A DNA stretch of 64,000 nucleotides from JAVBME01 sp031552765 (lineage in GTDB: Bacteria; Bacillota; Negativicutes; Acidaminococcales; JAISLQ01): positions 186,001-250,000 of the forward strand of contig JAVBME010000008.1 of assembly GCA_031552765.1 (NCBI GenBank), read 5' to 3'. Numbering within the stretch: the stretch's first letter is position 1; every line of letters begins with the position of its first letter. Below, one piece after another: positions 52,148-61,529 of the stretch. The position numbers and the translations under genes are program-made. Under the pieces are notes generated by a model. That model was not told the DNA's origin. It saw nothing but the letters and a program-made list of their open reading frames with translations, and made no database searches.

Positions 52148-52189
52148 ATATCTCCTTTGCCTGACAAGTCCTTTTCCTTTACAGATGTG

Positions 52190-52218
52190 ATTATAATATT
52201 ATCTTTGCATCCTGTCAA
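52190..52218 (-). promoter_or_regulatory. Perfect consensus sigma-A promoter of the ylxM-ffh-rpsP operon
   Basis: On the minus strand TTGACA (52213-52218), exactly 17 bases, TATAAT (52190-52195), 12 of 12 consensus bases, 43 bp before the ylxM start. An imperfect inverted repeat of 8 bp flanks the -35. Confidence 0.9.
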
Positions 52219-52234
52219 GTTTTTTCACTTGTCA

Positions 52235-53110
52235 TCAGACGCCAAACCTGCTGGCGATAAGCATACCCGCTATGATCACTACCCCGCCGGCAAAAGCCAG
52301 TAGCGGTATCAGTTCCCCCAATAGGAAAAAAGTCATTATTATAGCTACAAACGGCGTCAAATACAAAAACATCACTACATTTGTAGTGTTTTTTGCCATG
52401 TAAAGGGCATAACTCCAGAAAAGATAGGCAAACCCTGCCGGGAATACTCCCATATATACTATAAGCAGATCGGCCTTAAGGGGAGCTGCGGCAAATTCCC
52501 CGGCAAAACCGGGCAAAAACACCAGGGCAAACAGTGTGCCGATGACTACCATGTATACGGTGGATTCCAGCGGGCTGTATTTATGCAGTACTTTTCTTTG
52601 TATGATGTTATAAATGGCCGCGCACAAGGCTGTGGCCAGCAGGACTATTATCCCGGCGTCCAGCGAAAAGCCGCCCGTTTTACTGTAGGCGATCATGGCA
52701 AGCCCGGCGGCGCTGGTAAAAACGCCCAGCCAGGTAAAAGCATTTGCTTTTTCTTTTAAAAATACCATCGCCAGCAGCAGCGCAAACACCGGCGCCGAGG
52801 CTATGATAAAACTGCTTACGCCCACTCCGGCCATGCCGGTGCCGGTATTTAACAGCCACATATAAAGAAAAATACCGATAAACCCGCCGGCGATAAAATA
52901 CGGCCAGTCGGCTCTCTCCGGCATTTTTATCTTGCTCCTGAGGCCTATTACGAGAAGTACTACGGAGGCTACCGTAAAGCGCAGCCAGGTAATAGACTCG
53001 GGCGAATAAAATTCAAGACAATATTTTATGGCCGGAAAAGCCGACGCCCAGAAAAAGACCGACAGGCTGGCCATAAAATAGCTGAAAAATTGCTTGTTTT
53101 TTTCTAGCAT
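52235..53110 (-). CDS. EamA/DMT family permease
   Basis: A 291-aa membrane protein with ten hydrophobic helices in two repeats of five, the EamA pattern (ASAFPAIKYCLEFYSPESITWLRFTVAS in the first half, FWSYALYMAKNTTNVVMFLYLTPFVAIIM in the second). Members export metabolites such as amino acids, but the substrate is unknown. It sits between ftsY (40 bp) and the ylxM promoter, a place where most Firmicutes have nothing, so it is probably a later insertion at the end of the smc-ftsY transcript. Confidence 0.9.
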   Translation of the reverse strand: MLEKNKQFFSYFMASLSVFFWASAFPAIKYCLEFYSPESITWLRFTVASVVLLVIGLRSKIKMPERADWPYFIAGGFIGIFLYMWLLNTGTGMAGVGVSSFIIASAPVFALLLAMVFLKEKANAFTWLGVFTSAAGLAMIAYSKTGGFSLDAGIIVLLATALCAAIYNIIQRKVLHKYSPLESTVYMVVIGTLFALVFLPGFAGEFAAAPLKADLLIVYMGVFPAGFAYLFWSYALYMAKNTTNVVMFLYLTPFVAIIMTFFLLGELIPLLAFAGGVVIIAGMLIASRFGV

Positions 53111-53150
53111 AACGTATGCATCAACGCCTTACGGACATCACGTGTCCATA

Positions 53151-54062
53151 TCATTTGTCAAATAATGCTTTGGCAAATTCGCCTGGGTCAAAAGGCCTGA
53201 AATCCATCTGCCCTTCGCCTATGCCTATCCACTTCACAGGTATGCCGAGAGAATCTTTCACCGCCACCACTACGCCGCCTTTAGCCGTGCCGTCGAGTTT
53301 GGTCAATACGGCTCCGGTCACTTTCGCAACTTCGGTAAATACTTTGGCCTGGCTTATAGCATTTTGACCGGTGGTAGCGTCGAGGACCAGGAAAGTCTCC
53401 TGCGGCGCTTCGGGAATTTCTCTTTGGATGACGCGGTATATTTTTTCCAATTCTTTCATCAAGTTTTCTTTATTGTGCAGCCGTCCGGCCGTATCAATAA
53501 AAAGTATATCTACGCCGCGCGCCTTGGCAGCTTTTACAGCGTCAAAGACCACTGCCGCCGGGTCGGAACCCTCTGCCTGCCGTATGACTTCGGCCTCGGC
53601 CCTGTCGCCCCATATGCCAAGCTGTTCGGCGGCGGCGGCGCGAAAAGTATCGGCAGCCGCAAACATTACCTTATAACCTAAAAGATGGTAATAATTGCCC
53701 AGCTTCCCTATGGTGGTAGTTTTTCCTACTCCATTGACGCCTACTACCAAAATAACGGTGGGTTTAGCGCTTATACGCGTGCTCTCCATATTTTCCGAAA
53801 GTATTACAGCTATGCGTTCCTGCAAAAAAGCGCTTACCTGGCTTACATCTTCGATCTCGCCTTTTTTAGCCGCGTTTTTCACTGCCTCCAAAAGTTTAGC
53901 AGTCGTCGCCATACCAACGTCGGCGGTCAGTAAGATCGCCTCCAGCTCTTCAAGAAAATCATCGTCTATGTGTGTCGATGAACCGACAAGTTTGCCCAGT
54001 TGCTCGGTAAACCCTTTGCGGGTCTTACCCAGGCCTTCTTTAAGACGGTCAAAAAAACTCAT
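53151..54062 (-). CDS. ftsY: Signal recognition particle receptor FtsY
   Basis: FtsY receives the SRP-ribosome complex at the membrane. The 303-aa protein is the short form without an acidic A domain: it opens MSFFDRLKEGLGKTRKGF and goes straight to the NG domains (VVGVNGVGKTTTIGKLGNYY, IDTAGRLHNKENLMKEL, LTKLDGTAKGG). It overlaps smc by 4 bp. Confidence 0.97.
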   Translation of the reverse strand: MSFFDRLKEGLGKTRKGFTEQLGKLVGSSTHIDDDFLEELEAILLTADVGMATTAKLLEAVKNAAKKGEIEDVSQVSAFLQERIAVILSENMESTRISAKPTVILVVGVNGVGKTTTIGKLGNYYHLLGYKVMFAAADTFRAAAAEQLGIWGDRAEAEVIRQAEGSDPAAVVFDAVKAAKARGVDILFIDTAGRLHNKENLMKELEKIYRVIQREIPEAPQETFLVLDATTGQNAISQAKVFTEVAKVTGAVLTKLDGTAKGGVVVAVKDSLGIPVKWIGIGEGQMDFRPFDPGEFAKALFDK

Positions 54063-57000
54063 GCCAAAGCTCCTTTTTCTTTCATTTTCACTGACAGTAG
54101 TTTTGATACGCCGGATTCTTCCATGGTTATGCCGTGCATCAGGTGGGAAGCCTGCATCGTGCCTTTACGGTGCGTTATAACGACAAACTGGGTATTTTGC
54201 GCAAAGTCGGTCAGAAAACGGGAGAAGCGCTCCACGTTTACTTCATCGAGCGCGGCATCAATTTCGTCCAGCACGCAAAAAGGCGCCGGGCGGTAAGACA
54301 GCATGGCAAACAAAAGCGCTATAACGGTGAGCGCCCGCTCGCCGCCCGACAAAAGAGCCAATGTTTGCAGCTTTTTCCCCGGTGGCTGCACGATGATATC
54401 TATGCCGGTCGAAAGTATATCGGACGGGTCGAGCAGTTTGAGGGACGCCGAACCGCCGCCAAACAAACGGGAAAAGCATTCCATGAAAAAAGCGTTTATA
54501 GCGTTGAACGCTTCCCGGAACCGTTTGCTCATAGTACGGTCTATTTCATTTATCAGGCTTTCCAGTTGCTGCTTGGCGCCGGTCAGGTCTTCGTACTGCG
54601 CCAGCATGAAGTCATGCCGCTCTTTCACTTCCCGGTATTCTTCTATGGCCGCCGGGTTTACCGGACCCAGCTGTCCCAGTAATGCTTCCAGTTCTTCCGC
54701 TTGTTTTACAAGTTCGCCGTCGCTCACACTACCGAGGCAAAATGCCCTCGCTTCTTCCAGGGTAAGCGCATACTGCTCCTTTAGCTGTGCGTCCGCCAAC
54801 GATAGCTCCGTTTGATAGCGGACAAATATGCTTTCCGCGTTACGCAGTCTATTTTGCACGGCGGACAGGCGGGTTTTTATGTCCCGTCCCGCTTGCTCCA
54901 GCAACTTTTGCTCGGACAGCAGTTCCAATTGCCTCGTCGTTTCCTGGTCGCGCTGCTGGCGCACCAACTCGAGGTTCTCAGCATTCTCCAATATCTGACG
55001 CTTTACGGCGCTCTCTTCTTTTTCCGCCGCGGCAATGCTTTTTTCAAATCCCGCCAGTTCTTTCTCGAGGCGTTCCTTGTTTTCTTTATACTGCCCGCCT
55101 TCGGCCAAAATACCCGCCAATTGCTCTTGCAACAGCAAAGTACTGTTGTGTGCCGTTTCAAAGCGTATATTAGCTTCATTAAATTTGGCGCTGGCCAAAT
55201 CCCGCTCTTTTTTGGCTTCCTGCATATCCGCCTGTAGTTGTCCGGCCAGACCGGATATTTCTTCTTCCGCGCTTTCAGCCTGCGCTTTTTCTTCTTTCAA
55301 CTTAGACAGGTTGCCGGACAGTTCTTCTTCTTCTTTCACCGCCTCGGCATATTCAAACTGTATGGTAGAAAGTCCCAGCTGTTTTTGCTGCTCTTGTTTT
55401 TGCGTTTCATGCCAGTAGGCCTCTATGCTGGCTATTTCACGTTCGATAACATTGATTTTCCCCGAAATGCCGGCCAATTTTTCCTGCGTTTCGCTTATAC
55501 CGGCCTTTAACTTTTCCTGCCCGCGACGATTTTCTTCACCAGTCAACGACAACGCTGTCAATTTTTCCTTATTGTCGCTTATTTCCTGGCTGCGCGACAG
55601 AAAGCCCGCTTCCTTGCTGGAGCGGCTGCCGCCACTGATAGCGCCGCCGGTATTGATGATGTCACCGTCTAAAGTCACTATCCTGAGGCGTGCGCCGCAG
55701 CGCCGGCCAACCTCGATCGCGGCTTCAAGACTTTCCGCTACCAGGGTGCGTCCCAGCAAAAAATCCAAGGCCGGCCTGATTTCTTCACCGGTTTCGACCA
55801 GTTCCGCGGCAAAACCGAGTATGCCCGGCAATTTGGCAGATGCTTTTTCTTCCTGTCCCGGCCTGGTTATACGCAAATTTTTCAAAGGTAAAAAAGTCGC
55901 CCGGCCCACTTTTTCTTTTTTTAGGTATTCGACTGCCAACTTAGCTGTCTGGTCGTCAGCGGTGACGATATTTTGCATAGCGGCGCCTAAAGCGGTTTCT
56001 ACGGCTACCACAAGATTGCCGGGCACGGCCAAAAGTTCTCCGATAACGCCCTTCACACCTGTTCGCCAAGCAGTTTTCGCCGACATGATCTTTTTTACGC
56101 TATAGCTAAAACCTTCATATTCCCGCTGCAATTTGTCCAAAATATTTATCCGGGCGGTAAGCGTTACAATATCTTCTTCCAGCTTTTGCCCGCGAGCGCG
56201 CCGCTCTTGCAGCTCTTTCCCTATTTGGTCAAGGCTGCGCTCGGTAGTTTCCCCATCCGCCTTGTGCAGTTGTTTGTTATTTTGCAGTTCCAGCAGGTTT
56301 TGCCGGTATTTTTCCAGACTCTCTTTCAGTCCGCCCAGCTCTTTGGACGCATCCGCTTCTTCCGCCGCCAGTTGCTCCTTCTTGCGGGCAATGCCGGACA
56401 CAGCAGTTTCCAATGCGCGTATATCGTTACCCATCTGCAAAATGGCGCGTTTTCGCTCAAAAGCGTTTATTTGCTCTTCTTCCTGCGCTCTTTCAATTTC
56501 GCCGATGAGCTGCTCTTTAGCGGCAAGCTCCTTCGACCATTTTTCCTTGTCGCCTTCCGCCGCTTTTTCCGTATTTTCCTGCTCCGTCAGACGTTCTCTC
56601 AGCTGTCCCAGGCGTTCGGCAAACTGTGTGGTCTGTTCTCCCACTCGCTCCAGATCTAGCTTTATCGACAATGAGCGCTCTTTATGTTGCTCCATGCGTT
56701 CGCCAAAAACTGCTTTTTGCCCGGCCAATCTCTCGGCCATGGCCTCACCCTGGGCAATGTTTTGCTGTATATGGCCGAGCAAGCTGGAAAGTTCGCTGAG
56801 TTTTTCTGTGAACAGGAATATTTTGTTGTCCTGTATGGCCGACTCTGTAGTCAGCGACTCTTCCTCGTCTTTCAAGGCATTTTTTTGTAACTGGGCCTCT
56901 TCGGTCATTTTGAGCGCTTTGTCTATTTTACGCACAGCTAAAGTTACCCGGCGCCCGCTAAGTTGCTCTTGTAGTTCGTTGTGCCGCGTGGTTTTTTCCG

Positions 57001-57625
57001 CGCTTTCACGCATGGGTTCCAAGCGCCCGGTTATTTCCGAACGGATGTCGTTCAGGCGTGTGAGGTTGTTTTCCGTCTCTTCCAGGCGCCGCATGGCGTC
57101 GCGCTTACGCAGTTTATAACGGGTTATGCCCGCTGCCTCTTCAAACAGCGTACGCCGCTCTTCCGGCCGCCCGTTGAGTATCTCGTCCACTTTGTTCTGC
57201 CCCACGATAGACAAGGAACCTTTGCCAAGGCCGGTATCGGCAAACAGGTCGTGTATGTCTTTCAGGCGGCAGGCGGTTTTATTGATAAAATAGGCGCTCT
57301 CCCCCGACCTAAACAAGCGCCGGCAGATGGTGACTTCTTTGTAATCTATCGGCAGGACGCCGTCGTGATTGGAAAAAAACAAAGAAACCTCAGCAATATT
57401 AAGCGCTCTTCGCGCAGCGCTGCCGGAAAAAATGACGTCTTCCATAGAGCTGCCGCGCAAAGTCCTAATGCTCTGCTCGCCCAGTACCCAACGGATGGCG
57501 TCCGCTATATTGCTTTTGCCGCTGCCGTTAGGACCAACGATAGCGGTTATGCCGTCGCCGAAAACCACCTCTATTTTGTCGGCAAAGGACTTGAAACCTA
57601 CGGTTTCTATTGCTTGAAGTTTCAA
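54059..57625 (-). CDS. smc: Chromosome segregation protein SMC
   Basis: SMC condenses and aligns chromosome arms with ScpA/ScpB. The ~1188-aa protein has the Walker A IVGPNGSGKSNIADAIRWVLGEQ, coiled coils, the hinge near 510-670 (VKGVIGELLAVPGNLVVAVE, GGAISGGSR), and the C-terminal signature LLSGGERALTVIALLFAM plus Walker B FCVLDEIDAALDE. I place the start at TTG 57625, after AGGTG, giving the usual KLQAIETVGFKSFADK start; a GTG three codons earlier is the alternative. Confidence 0.97.
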   Translation of the reverse strand: MKLQAIETVGFKSFADKIEVVFGDGITAIVGPNGSGKSNIADAIRWVLGEQSIRTLRGSSMEDVIFSGSAARRALNIAEVSLFFSNHDGVLPIDYKEVTICRRLFRSGESAYFINKTACRLKDIHDLFADTGLGKGSLSIVGQNKVDEILNGRPEERRTLFEEAAGITRYKLRKRDAMRRLEETENNLTRLNDIRSEITGRLEPMRESAEKTTRHNELQEQLSGRRVTLAVRKIDKALKMTEEAQLQKNALKDEEESLTTESAIQDNKIFLFTEKLSELSSLLGHIQQNIAQGEAMAERLAGQKAVFGERMEQHKERSLSIKLDLERVGEQTTQFAERLGQLRERLTEQENTEKAAEGDKEKWSKELAAKEQLIGEIERAQEEEQINAFERKRAILQMGNDIRALETAVSGIARKKEQLAAEEADASKELGGLKESLEKYRQNLLELQNNKQLHKADGETTERSLDQIGKELQERRARGQKLEEDIVTLTARINILDKLQREYEGFSYSVKKIMSAKTAWRTGVKGVIGELLAVPGNLVVAVETALGAAMQNIVTADDQTAKLAVEYLKKEKVGRATFLPLKNLRITRPGQEEKASAKLPGILGFAAELVETGEEIRPALDFLLGRTLVAESLEAAIEVGRRCGARLRIVTLDGDIINTGGAISGGSRSSKEAGFLSRSQEISDNKEKLTALSLTGEENRRGQEKLKAGISETQEKLAGISGKINVIEREIASIEAYWHETQKQEQQKQLGLSTIQFEYAEAVKEEEELSGNLSKLKEEKAQAESAEEEISGLAGQLQADMQEAKKERDLASAKFNEANIRFETAHNSTLLLQEQLAGILAEGGQYKENKERLEKELAGFEKSIAAAEKEESAVKRQILENAENLELVRQQRDQETTRQLELLSEQKLLEQAGRDIKTRLSAVQNRLRNAESIFVRYQTELSLADAQLKEQYALTLEEARAFCLGSVSDGELVKQAEELEALLGQLGPVNPAAIEEYREVKERHDFMLAQYEDLTGAKQQLESLINEIDRTMSKRFREAFNAINAFFMECFSRLFGGGSASLKLLDPSDILSTGIDIIVQPPGKKLQTLALLSGGERALTVIALLFAMLSYRPAPFCVLDEIDAALDEVNVERFSRFLTDFAQNTQFVVITHRKGTMQASHLMHGITMEESGVSKLLSVKMKEKGALA

Positions 57626-57669
57626 AAAAATCACCTGTTAGTAGATAATTTTGTAAAACAATACATTAA

Positions 57670-57698
57670 ATTATACCATGGCGCATTTGACAAAACAA
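57670..57698 (-). promoter_or_regulatory. Candidate promoter for smc-ftsY
   Basis: On the minus strand TTGTTT (57693-57698), 17 bases, TATAAT (57670-57675), the same hexamers and spacing as the flagellar operon promoter at 20315-20343. Confidence 0.55.
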
Positions 57699-57792
57699 AG
57701 GCTGTAAAAAATTTTACCGAAGGTGAAATTATCATACAGCCATATACACTCGCAGAGTAAGCAAAAGCGGGCCGCGAAATGGCTCCAACGCC

Positions 57793-57821
57793 TTTACACA
57801 GGAAAAAAGCTGTGTTAGTAT
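57793..57821 (+). promoter_or_regulatory. Candidate promoter for thiC
   Basis: TTTACA (57793-57798), 17 bases, TAGTAT (57816-57821), which would start the transcript just before the riboswitch. ACACAG/CTGTGT lie as an inverted repeat within the spacer. Confidence 0.5.
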
Positions 57822-57845
57822 TAAAGCAATTACATAATGTATGTT

Positions 57846-57924
57846 TGCGGGGGAACTTTAAAAAGTTGAGAAGGTAAAACCTGACCCTTTGAACCTGTCA
57901 GTTAATACTGCCGTAGGGAAGCAA
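57846..57924 (+). promoter_or_regulatory. TPP riboswitch (THI element)
   Basis: The aptamer core is plain: GCGGGGGAAC on the 5' side, TTGAGAAGG, then ACCCTTTGAACCTGTCAG, a variable P3-type stretch and CCGTAGGGAAGC closing the helix. These match the thiamine pyrophosphate riboswitch consensus. It precedes thiC, so thiamine pyrophosphate would reduce thiC expression. Confidence 0.95.
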
Positions 57925-57937
57925 CGCTCTGTGTTTC

Positions 57938-57971
57938 AAGGTAGCGGCATTTTGCCCTGCCTTTTATTTTT
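57938..57971 (+). terminator. Expression platform terminator of the TPP riboswitch
   Basis: AAGGTAG pairs with CTGCCTT, then one bulged C, GGC with GCC, a 5-base loop and a T-rich run (57962-57971). The hairpin lies between the aptamer and the thiC start, consistent with control by transcription termination. Confidence 0.75.
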
Positions 57972-57994
57972 TGAAGAAAAGAGGGTATTGGAAA

Positions 57995-59290
57995 ATGGAA
58001 AAAAATTATTCTACGCAAATGCAAGCGGCAAAGACGGGCATAATAACGGAAGCAATGGCTTTCGTAGCGCGAGACGAAGGAATCGAGGCCCGTCAATTGA
58101 TGGAAAAAGTAGCGGTAGGTAAAATCGCCATCCCGGCCAACAAAAACCATGCCGCTTTACAGCCTTGCGGCCTGGGTGAAGGTCTTCGGACAAAAATAAA
58201 CGTAAACCTGGGCGTATCGGGCGACTGCCACAATTATACCAGGGAAATGGAAAAAGTCGAGCTGGCCATAAGCCTCGGCGCCGAAGCCATCATGGATTTG
58301 AGCAATTATGGCAAAACCAATGAATTCAGGGATAAACTGGTAAAAATGTCGCCGGCCATGATAGGCACCGTACCGGTCTATGACGCTATGGGCTTTTGGG
58401 ATAAAGAACTGTCCGACATCACTGCCGATGATTTCCTTAAAGTCATAGAACAACACGCCCGGCAAGGCGTGGACTTCATGACTATACACGCCGGTTTGAA
58501 CCGGCGGGCGGCCAAGGTCTTTGAAGAGTCCAGCCGCCTGACCAATATCGTATCGCGCGGCGGTTCGCTCATTTATACCTGGATGAAACTCACCGGCCAG
58601 GAAAACCCCTTCTATGAATATTATGATGAAATACTCGGCATATGCCGTCAATACGACGTTACCGTCAGCCTGGGCGACGCCCTCAGGCCCGGCTCAATCC
58701 AGGACGCCACCGACGCCGGCCAGATATCCGAACTCCTCGAGCTTGGCCTCTTGACCAAACGCGCCTGGGCGCAAGACGTGCAGGTCATGGTAGAAGGCCC
58801 CGGCCATATGGCCATGAATGAAATAGCGGCAAATATGACCTTGCAAAAACGTCTATGCCATGGCGCGCCTTTTTATGTACTAGGGCCGCTCGTTACCGAT
58901 GTAGCGCCCGGTTATGACCATATAACTTCCGCTATCGGCGGCGCTATCGCGGCGGCAAACGGGGCGGATTTCCTCTGTTATGTGACCCCGGCCGAACATC
59001 TGCGCCTACCTGACCTCGAAGACGTCAAAGAGGGGATAGTCGCCGCCAAGATAGCGGCACATGCCGCCGATATCGCTAAAGGCGTGAAAGGCGCGCGCGA
59101 CTGGGACAATAAAATGAGCGATGCCAGGCGGCGCCTCGCTTGGGAGGAAATGTTCTCACTGGCTCTTGATCAAGAAAAACCGCGGCGCTATTTCGCCGGA
59201 CAAAGTACCAAGGCCAATTGCTGTACCATGTGCGGCAAAATGTGCGCGGTAAACAACATGAATAAAATCATGGCAACAGACAAACGTTAA
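57995..59290 (+). CDS. thiC: Phosphomethylpyrimidine synthase ThiC
   Basis: ThiC is a radical SAM enzyme turning aminoimidazole ribotide into the pyrimidine of thiamine. The 431-aa protein is the short form without the N-terminal extra domain. It shows GVSGDCHNYTREMEKVE, MDLSNYGKTNEFRD, TIHAGLNRRA, the metal-site region VEGPGHMAMNEI and a C-terminal cysteine cluster NCCTMCGKMCAVNN. The start ATG at 57995 is 9 bases from GAGGG. It converges with the MFS gene with no gap. Confidence 0.96.
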   Translation: MEKNYSTQMQAAKTGIITEAMAFVARDEGIEARQLMEKVAVGKIAIPANKNHAALQPCGLGEGLRTKINVNLGVSGDCHNYTREMEKVELAISLGAEAIMDLSNYGKTNEFRDKLVKMSPAMIGTVPVYDAMGFWDKELSDITADDFLKVIEQHARQGVDFMTIHAGLNRRAAKVFEESSRLTNIVSRGGSLIYTWMKLTGQENPFYEYYDEILGICRQYDVTVSLGDALRPGSIQDATDAGQISELLELGLLTKRAWAQDVQVMVEGPGHMAMNEIAANMTLQKRLCHGAPFYVLGPLVTDVAPGYDHITSAIGGAIAAANGADFLCYVTPAEHLRLPDLEDVKEGIVAAKIAAHAADIAKGVKGARDWDNKMSDARRRLAWEEMFSLALDQEKPRRYFAGQSTKANCCTMCGKMCAVNNMNKIMATDKR

Positions 59291-60487
59291 TTATGAAAAA
59301 AGCCTGCTTTTCAGGTAAAGGCCGCCGATGATCATCAACAGACCCGCCAGAAAAAATGTAGTACTCGCGCCCAGCGCCGATACCAAGAGGCCGCCGGACA
59401 AAAGCCCACACAGGGAAGCCCCGCTAAGCATACTGCCTAACGCGCCAAAAGCCCGCCCGGAATAGTCCACAGGGATTTTTTCCTGTATATAAGTATTGAA
59501 TTTTACAAAAATAAGCGCCCCACTCACTCCCCACAGAAGGAAAAAGGGTAAAAAACCTGCCGGGTGGCTGCCGTATTTGCCCCATATGCTTATACCCAAT
59601 ATGGCCCCACTATAAACGATTACGCCTAAAAGCAGGCTATGGCGTACATCAAAATCCCTATGTGATTTTAGGTAAAAATAAGTAGTCAATATGCTGCCAA
59701 CGCCGGCGGCCATCAGGCAATAACCCACCCAGGCTTCCTCTGCCGACGGCACACTGCGCAACAGTACTACGAACTGGGAGTCTACCACCTGTACCGTAAA
59801 CACGACAAATATCTGGATGAAAGCCCCATACAGCACAAATGGGGCTTTTTTCATTATGTTGAATCCTTCTTTCAATTCACTGGCTATATTTTTTAAGGAG
59901 CCCTCGCCTACCGGCGCGGCATGCTTGATGTAAGAGAGAAAGAGCAAAATTGCCGTACTCACTATATAAGCGGCGGCATTTATATAGATAGCCGTTTCCA
60001 CGCCGAAGACGGCCAGCAGAGAGCCGCCCAGGGCCGGCCCGAATACTTTAGCCCCCTGGTCGACGAAACTGCTGTAGATAACCGCATCGTTTATCAGTCC
60101 GGGCGGCACTATCTCCTTTAGTTTGGCATTCTTGGCCGGTATGAAAGCGGCGTCCAGCAACCCCAGCACCATCGCCAGCAGGCACAAAAGGGTAAAATTG
60201 CCGGCCGTAGTTATCAGCAGCAAGATGACGGAACGCAAAATATTGGTAACTGCCATCATGCGCCCGCGTTCCACCCGGTCGGCCAGCACGCCAAGCATAG
60301 GCCCCAGCAACAGCATCGGCGCCGCCATGGAGAACACTACCATGCTCATCTGTATGGGCGTCGCCTGCCAGCGGAAACCCACCAGGGCGATGATCGCTAT
60401 AATGCCGAACCAATCGCCCAGCACGGCGATTATCTGCGCCGACAGCAGCAGACGAAAATCCTTTATCCGAAAAAGTGTATTTAGCAT
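59291..60487 (-). CDS. MFS transporter (MFS_3/EntS-like)
   Basis: A 398-aa 12-helix major facilitator protein. The N-terminal IKDFRLLLSAQIIAVLGDWFGIIAIIALV and LLLGPMLGVLADRVERGRMM (motif A) fit the MFS_3 exporter group; DAAFIPAKNAKLKEIVPPGLINDAV is also typical. The substrate cannot be told. It follows the radical SAM gene by 2 bp, so they share a transcript. Confidence 0.88.
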   Translation of the reverse strand: MLNTLFRIKDFRLLLSAQIIAVLGDWFGIIAIIALVGFRWQATPIQMSMVVFSMAAPMLLLGPMLGVLADRVERGRMMAVTNILRSVILLLITTAGNFTLLCLLAMVLGLLDAAFIPAKNAKLKEIVPPGLINDAVIYSSFVDQGAKVFGPALGGSLLAVFGVETAIYINAAAYIVSTAILLFLSYIKHAAPVGEGSLKNIASELKEGFNIMKKAPFVLYGAFIQIFVVFTVQVVDSQFVVLLRSVPSAEEAWVGYCLMAAGVGSILTTYFYLKSHRDFDVRHSLLLGVIVYSGAILGISIWGKYGSHPAGFLPFFLLWGVSGALIFVKFNTYIQEKIPVDYSGRAFGALGSMLSGASLCGLLSGGLLVSALGASTTFFLAGLLMIIGGLYLKSRLFS

Positions 60488-60489
60488 AG

Positions 60490-61497
60490 TTATGACCTTT
60501 GTTTTACAGCCTCCAGCATTACTTTTTCTACATCGGCTACCTGGAAGCTTATTTTATGCTGCGGGTAATTCTCTGTAAGATAATTAACATTAGATTTTTT
60601 TTGTCCATATACCTTGGACACTTCCCTGGCCGGCACCAGCACCGTTACCGCCTGCGGCCGGTCAAAAGCAGCCAGATTATCGACCAGCCACATTTTATAC
60701 CTGTGTGACGCTACCAGTTCCCCGAAGGCGGGATGATGCGGCCCGGCGAGGATCGCCCCTTCCGTTTTCAACCCGTCGTCTTCCTGTAGACCCAAACGAA
60801 TGACTTTTATCCCGGCTTGTTCAAATGATTCCGCCATGTAGGCAGTTTGCTCGACCGCCTCCGGCAACGACAAGGGCTGGAAAACGCCGGCTCGCCATTC
60901 ATCGGCAAATTGCGTATGCTCAAACACCAAGAGCGGGTATATCCTTACGACTGCGGGCGCTATTTTTACCACCCGGGCCGTGGTTTGTTTTATACTCGCC
61001 CAGTCTTGCCCCGGCAGCCCTACCATCAACTGCAAGCCTACCGTGATACCGCCCCTTCTCAACAAAGCCGCCGCCAGCTCCACTGTGGAGGCATCATGCC
61101 CTCGTCCGGCCCGCTCCAGTACTTTATCGTCCAGAGACTGCACGCCCAGTTCTACCATGTGTACTTTATAACGAGAAAGCCTTTTCAGGACAGTTTCATC
61201 TATATAGTCAGGACGGGTCGACATGCGCATCCGGCTTATCTTCTTATTTTCCCTATATTCGTTGGCCAGGCCCAGCAATTGCTCCTGCTCTTCATCAGGC
61301 AGGCCGGTAAAAGAACCGCCGTAGAAGGCCAGCTCTTTATCGCTTTCGCCAGGCAAAAACGCTAGATATTTTTCTATTTGCTCTTTTACGCCGGCAAGGG
61401 AAAACCCTCTTTCACCGTTTATGCTGTGCTGGTTGCAAAAGGCGCAGCGGTGCGGGCAACCGGCGTAGCTGATAAAAGCAGGTATTATGTAGGACAT
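60490..61497 (-). CDS. Radical SAM protein (Elp3-like, with Radical_SAM_C domain)
   Basis: A 335-aa protein with the cluster-binding GCPHRCAFCNQHSI (CxxxCxxC) and the family stretches FYGGSFTGLPDEEQEQLL, STRPDYIDETVLKRL and ELGVQSLDDKVLERAGRGH. The C-terminal ~130 residues match the Radical_SAM_C part. No acetyltransferase domain follows, unlike true Elp3. In Clostridia this gene lies between rnc and smc, as here. The substrate is unknown; tRNA modification is possible. Confidence 0.88.
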   Translation of the reverse strand: MSYIIPAFISYAGCPHRCAFCNQHSINGERGFSLAGVKEQIEKYLAFLPGESDKELAFYGGSFTGLPDEEQEQLLGLANEYRENKKISRMRMSTRPDYIDETVLKRLSRYKVHMVELGVQSLDDKVLERAGRGHDASTVELAAALLRRGGITVGLQLMVGLPGQDWASIKQTTARVVKIAPAVVRIYPLLVFEHTQFADEWRAGVFQPLSLPEAVEQTAYMAESFEQAGIKVIRLGLQEDDGLKTEGAILAGPHHPAFGELVASHRYKMWLVDNLAAFDRPQAVTVLVPAREVSKVYGQKKSNVNYLTENYPQHKISFQVADVEKVMLEAVKQRS

Positions 61498-61529
61498 TTT
61501 GCTACTCCTTAACTTATGCTCATAATGTA

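Noticed and set aside
56133..57119. A long Ser/Arg-rich open frame on the plus strand
   Set aside because: It is antisense to the smc coiled coil; Glu/Lys-rich codons read backwards give Ser/Leu/Phe-rich frames. Smc is clearly the real gene.
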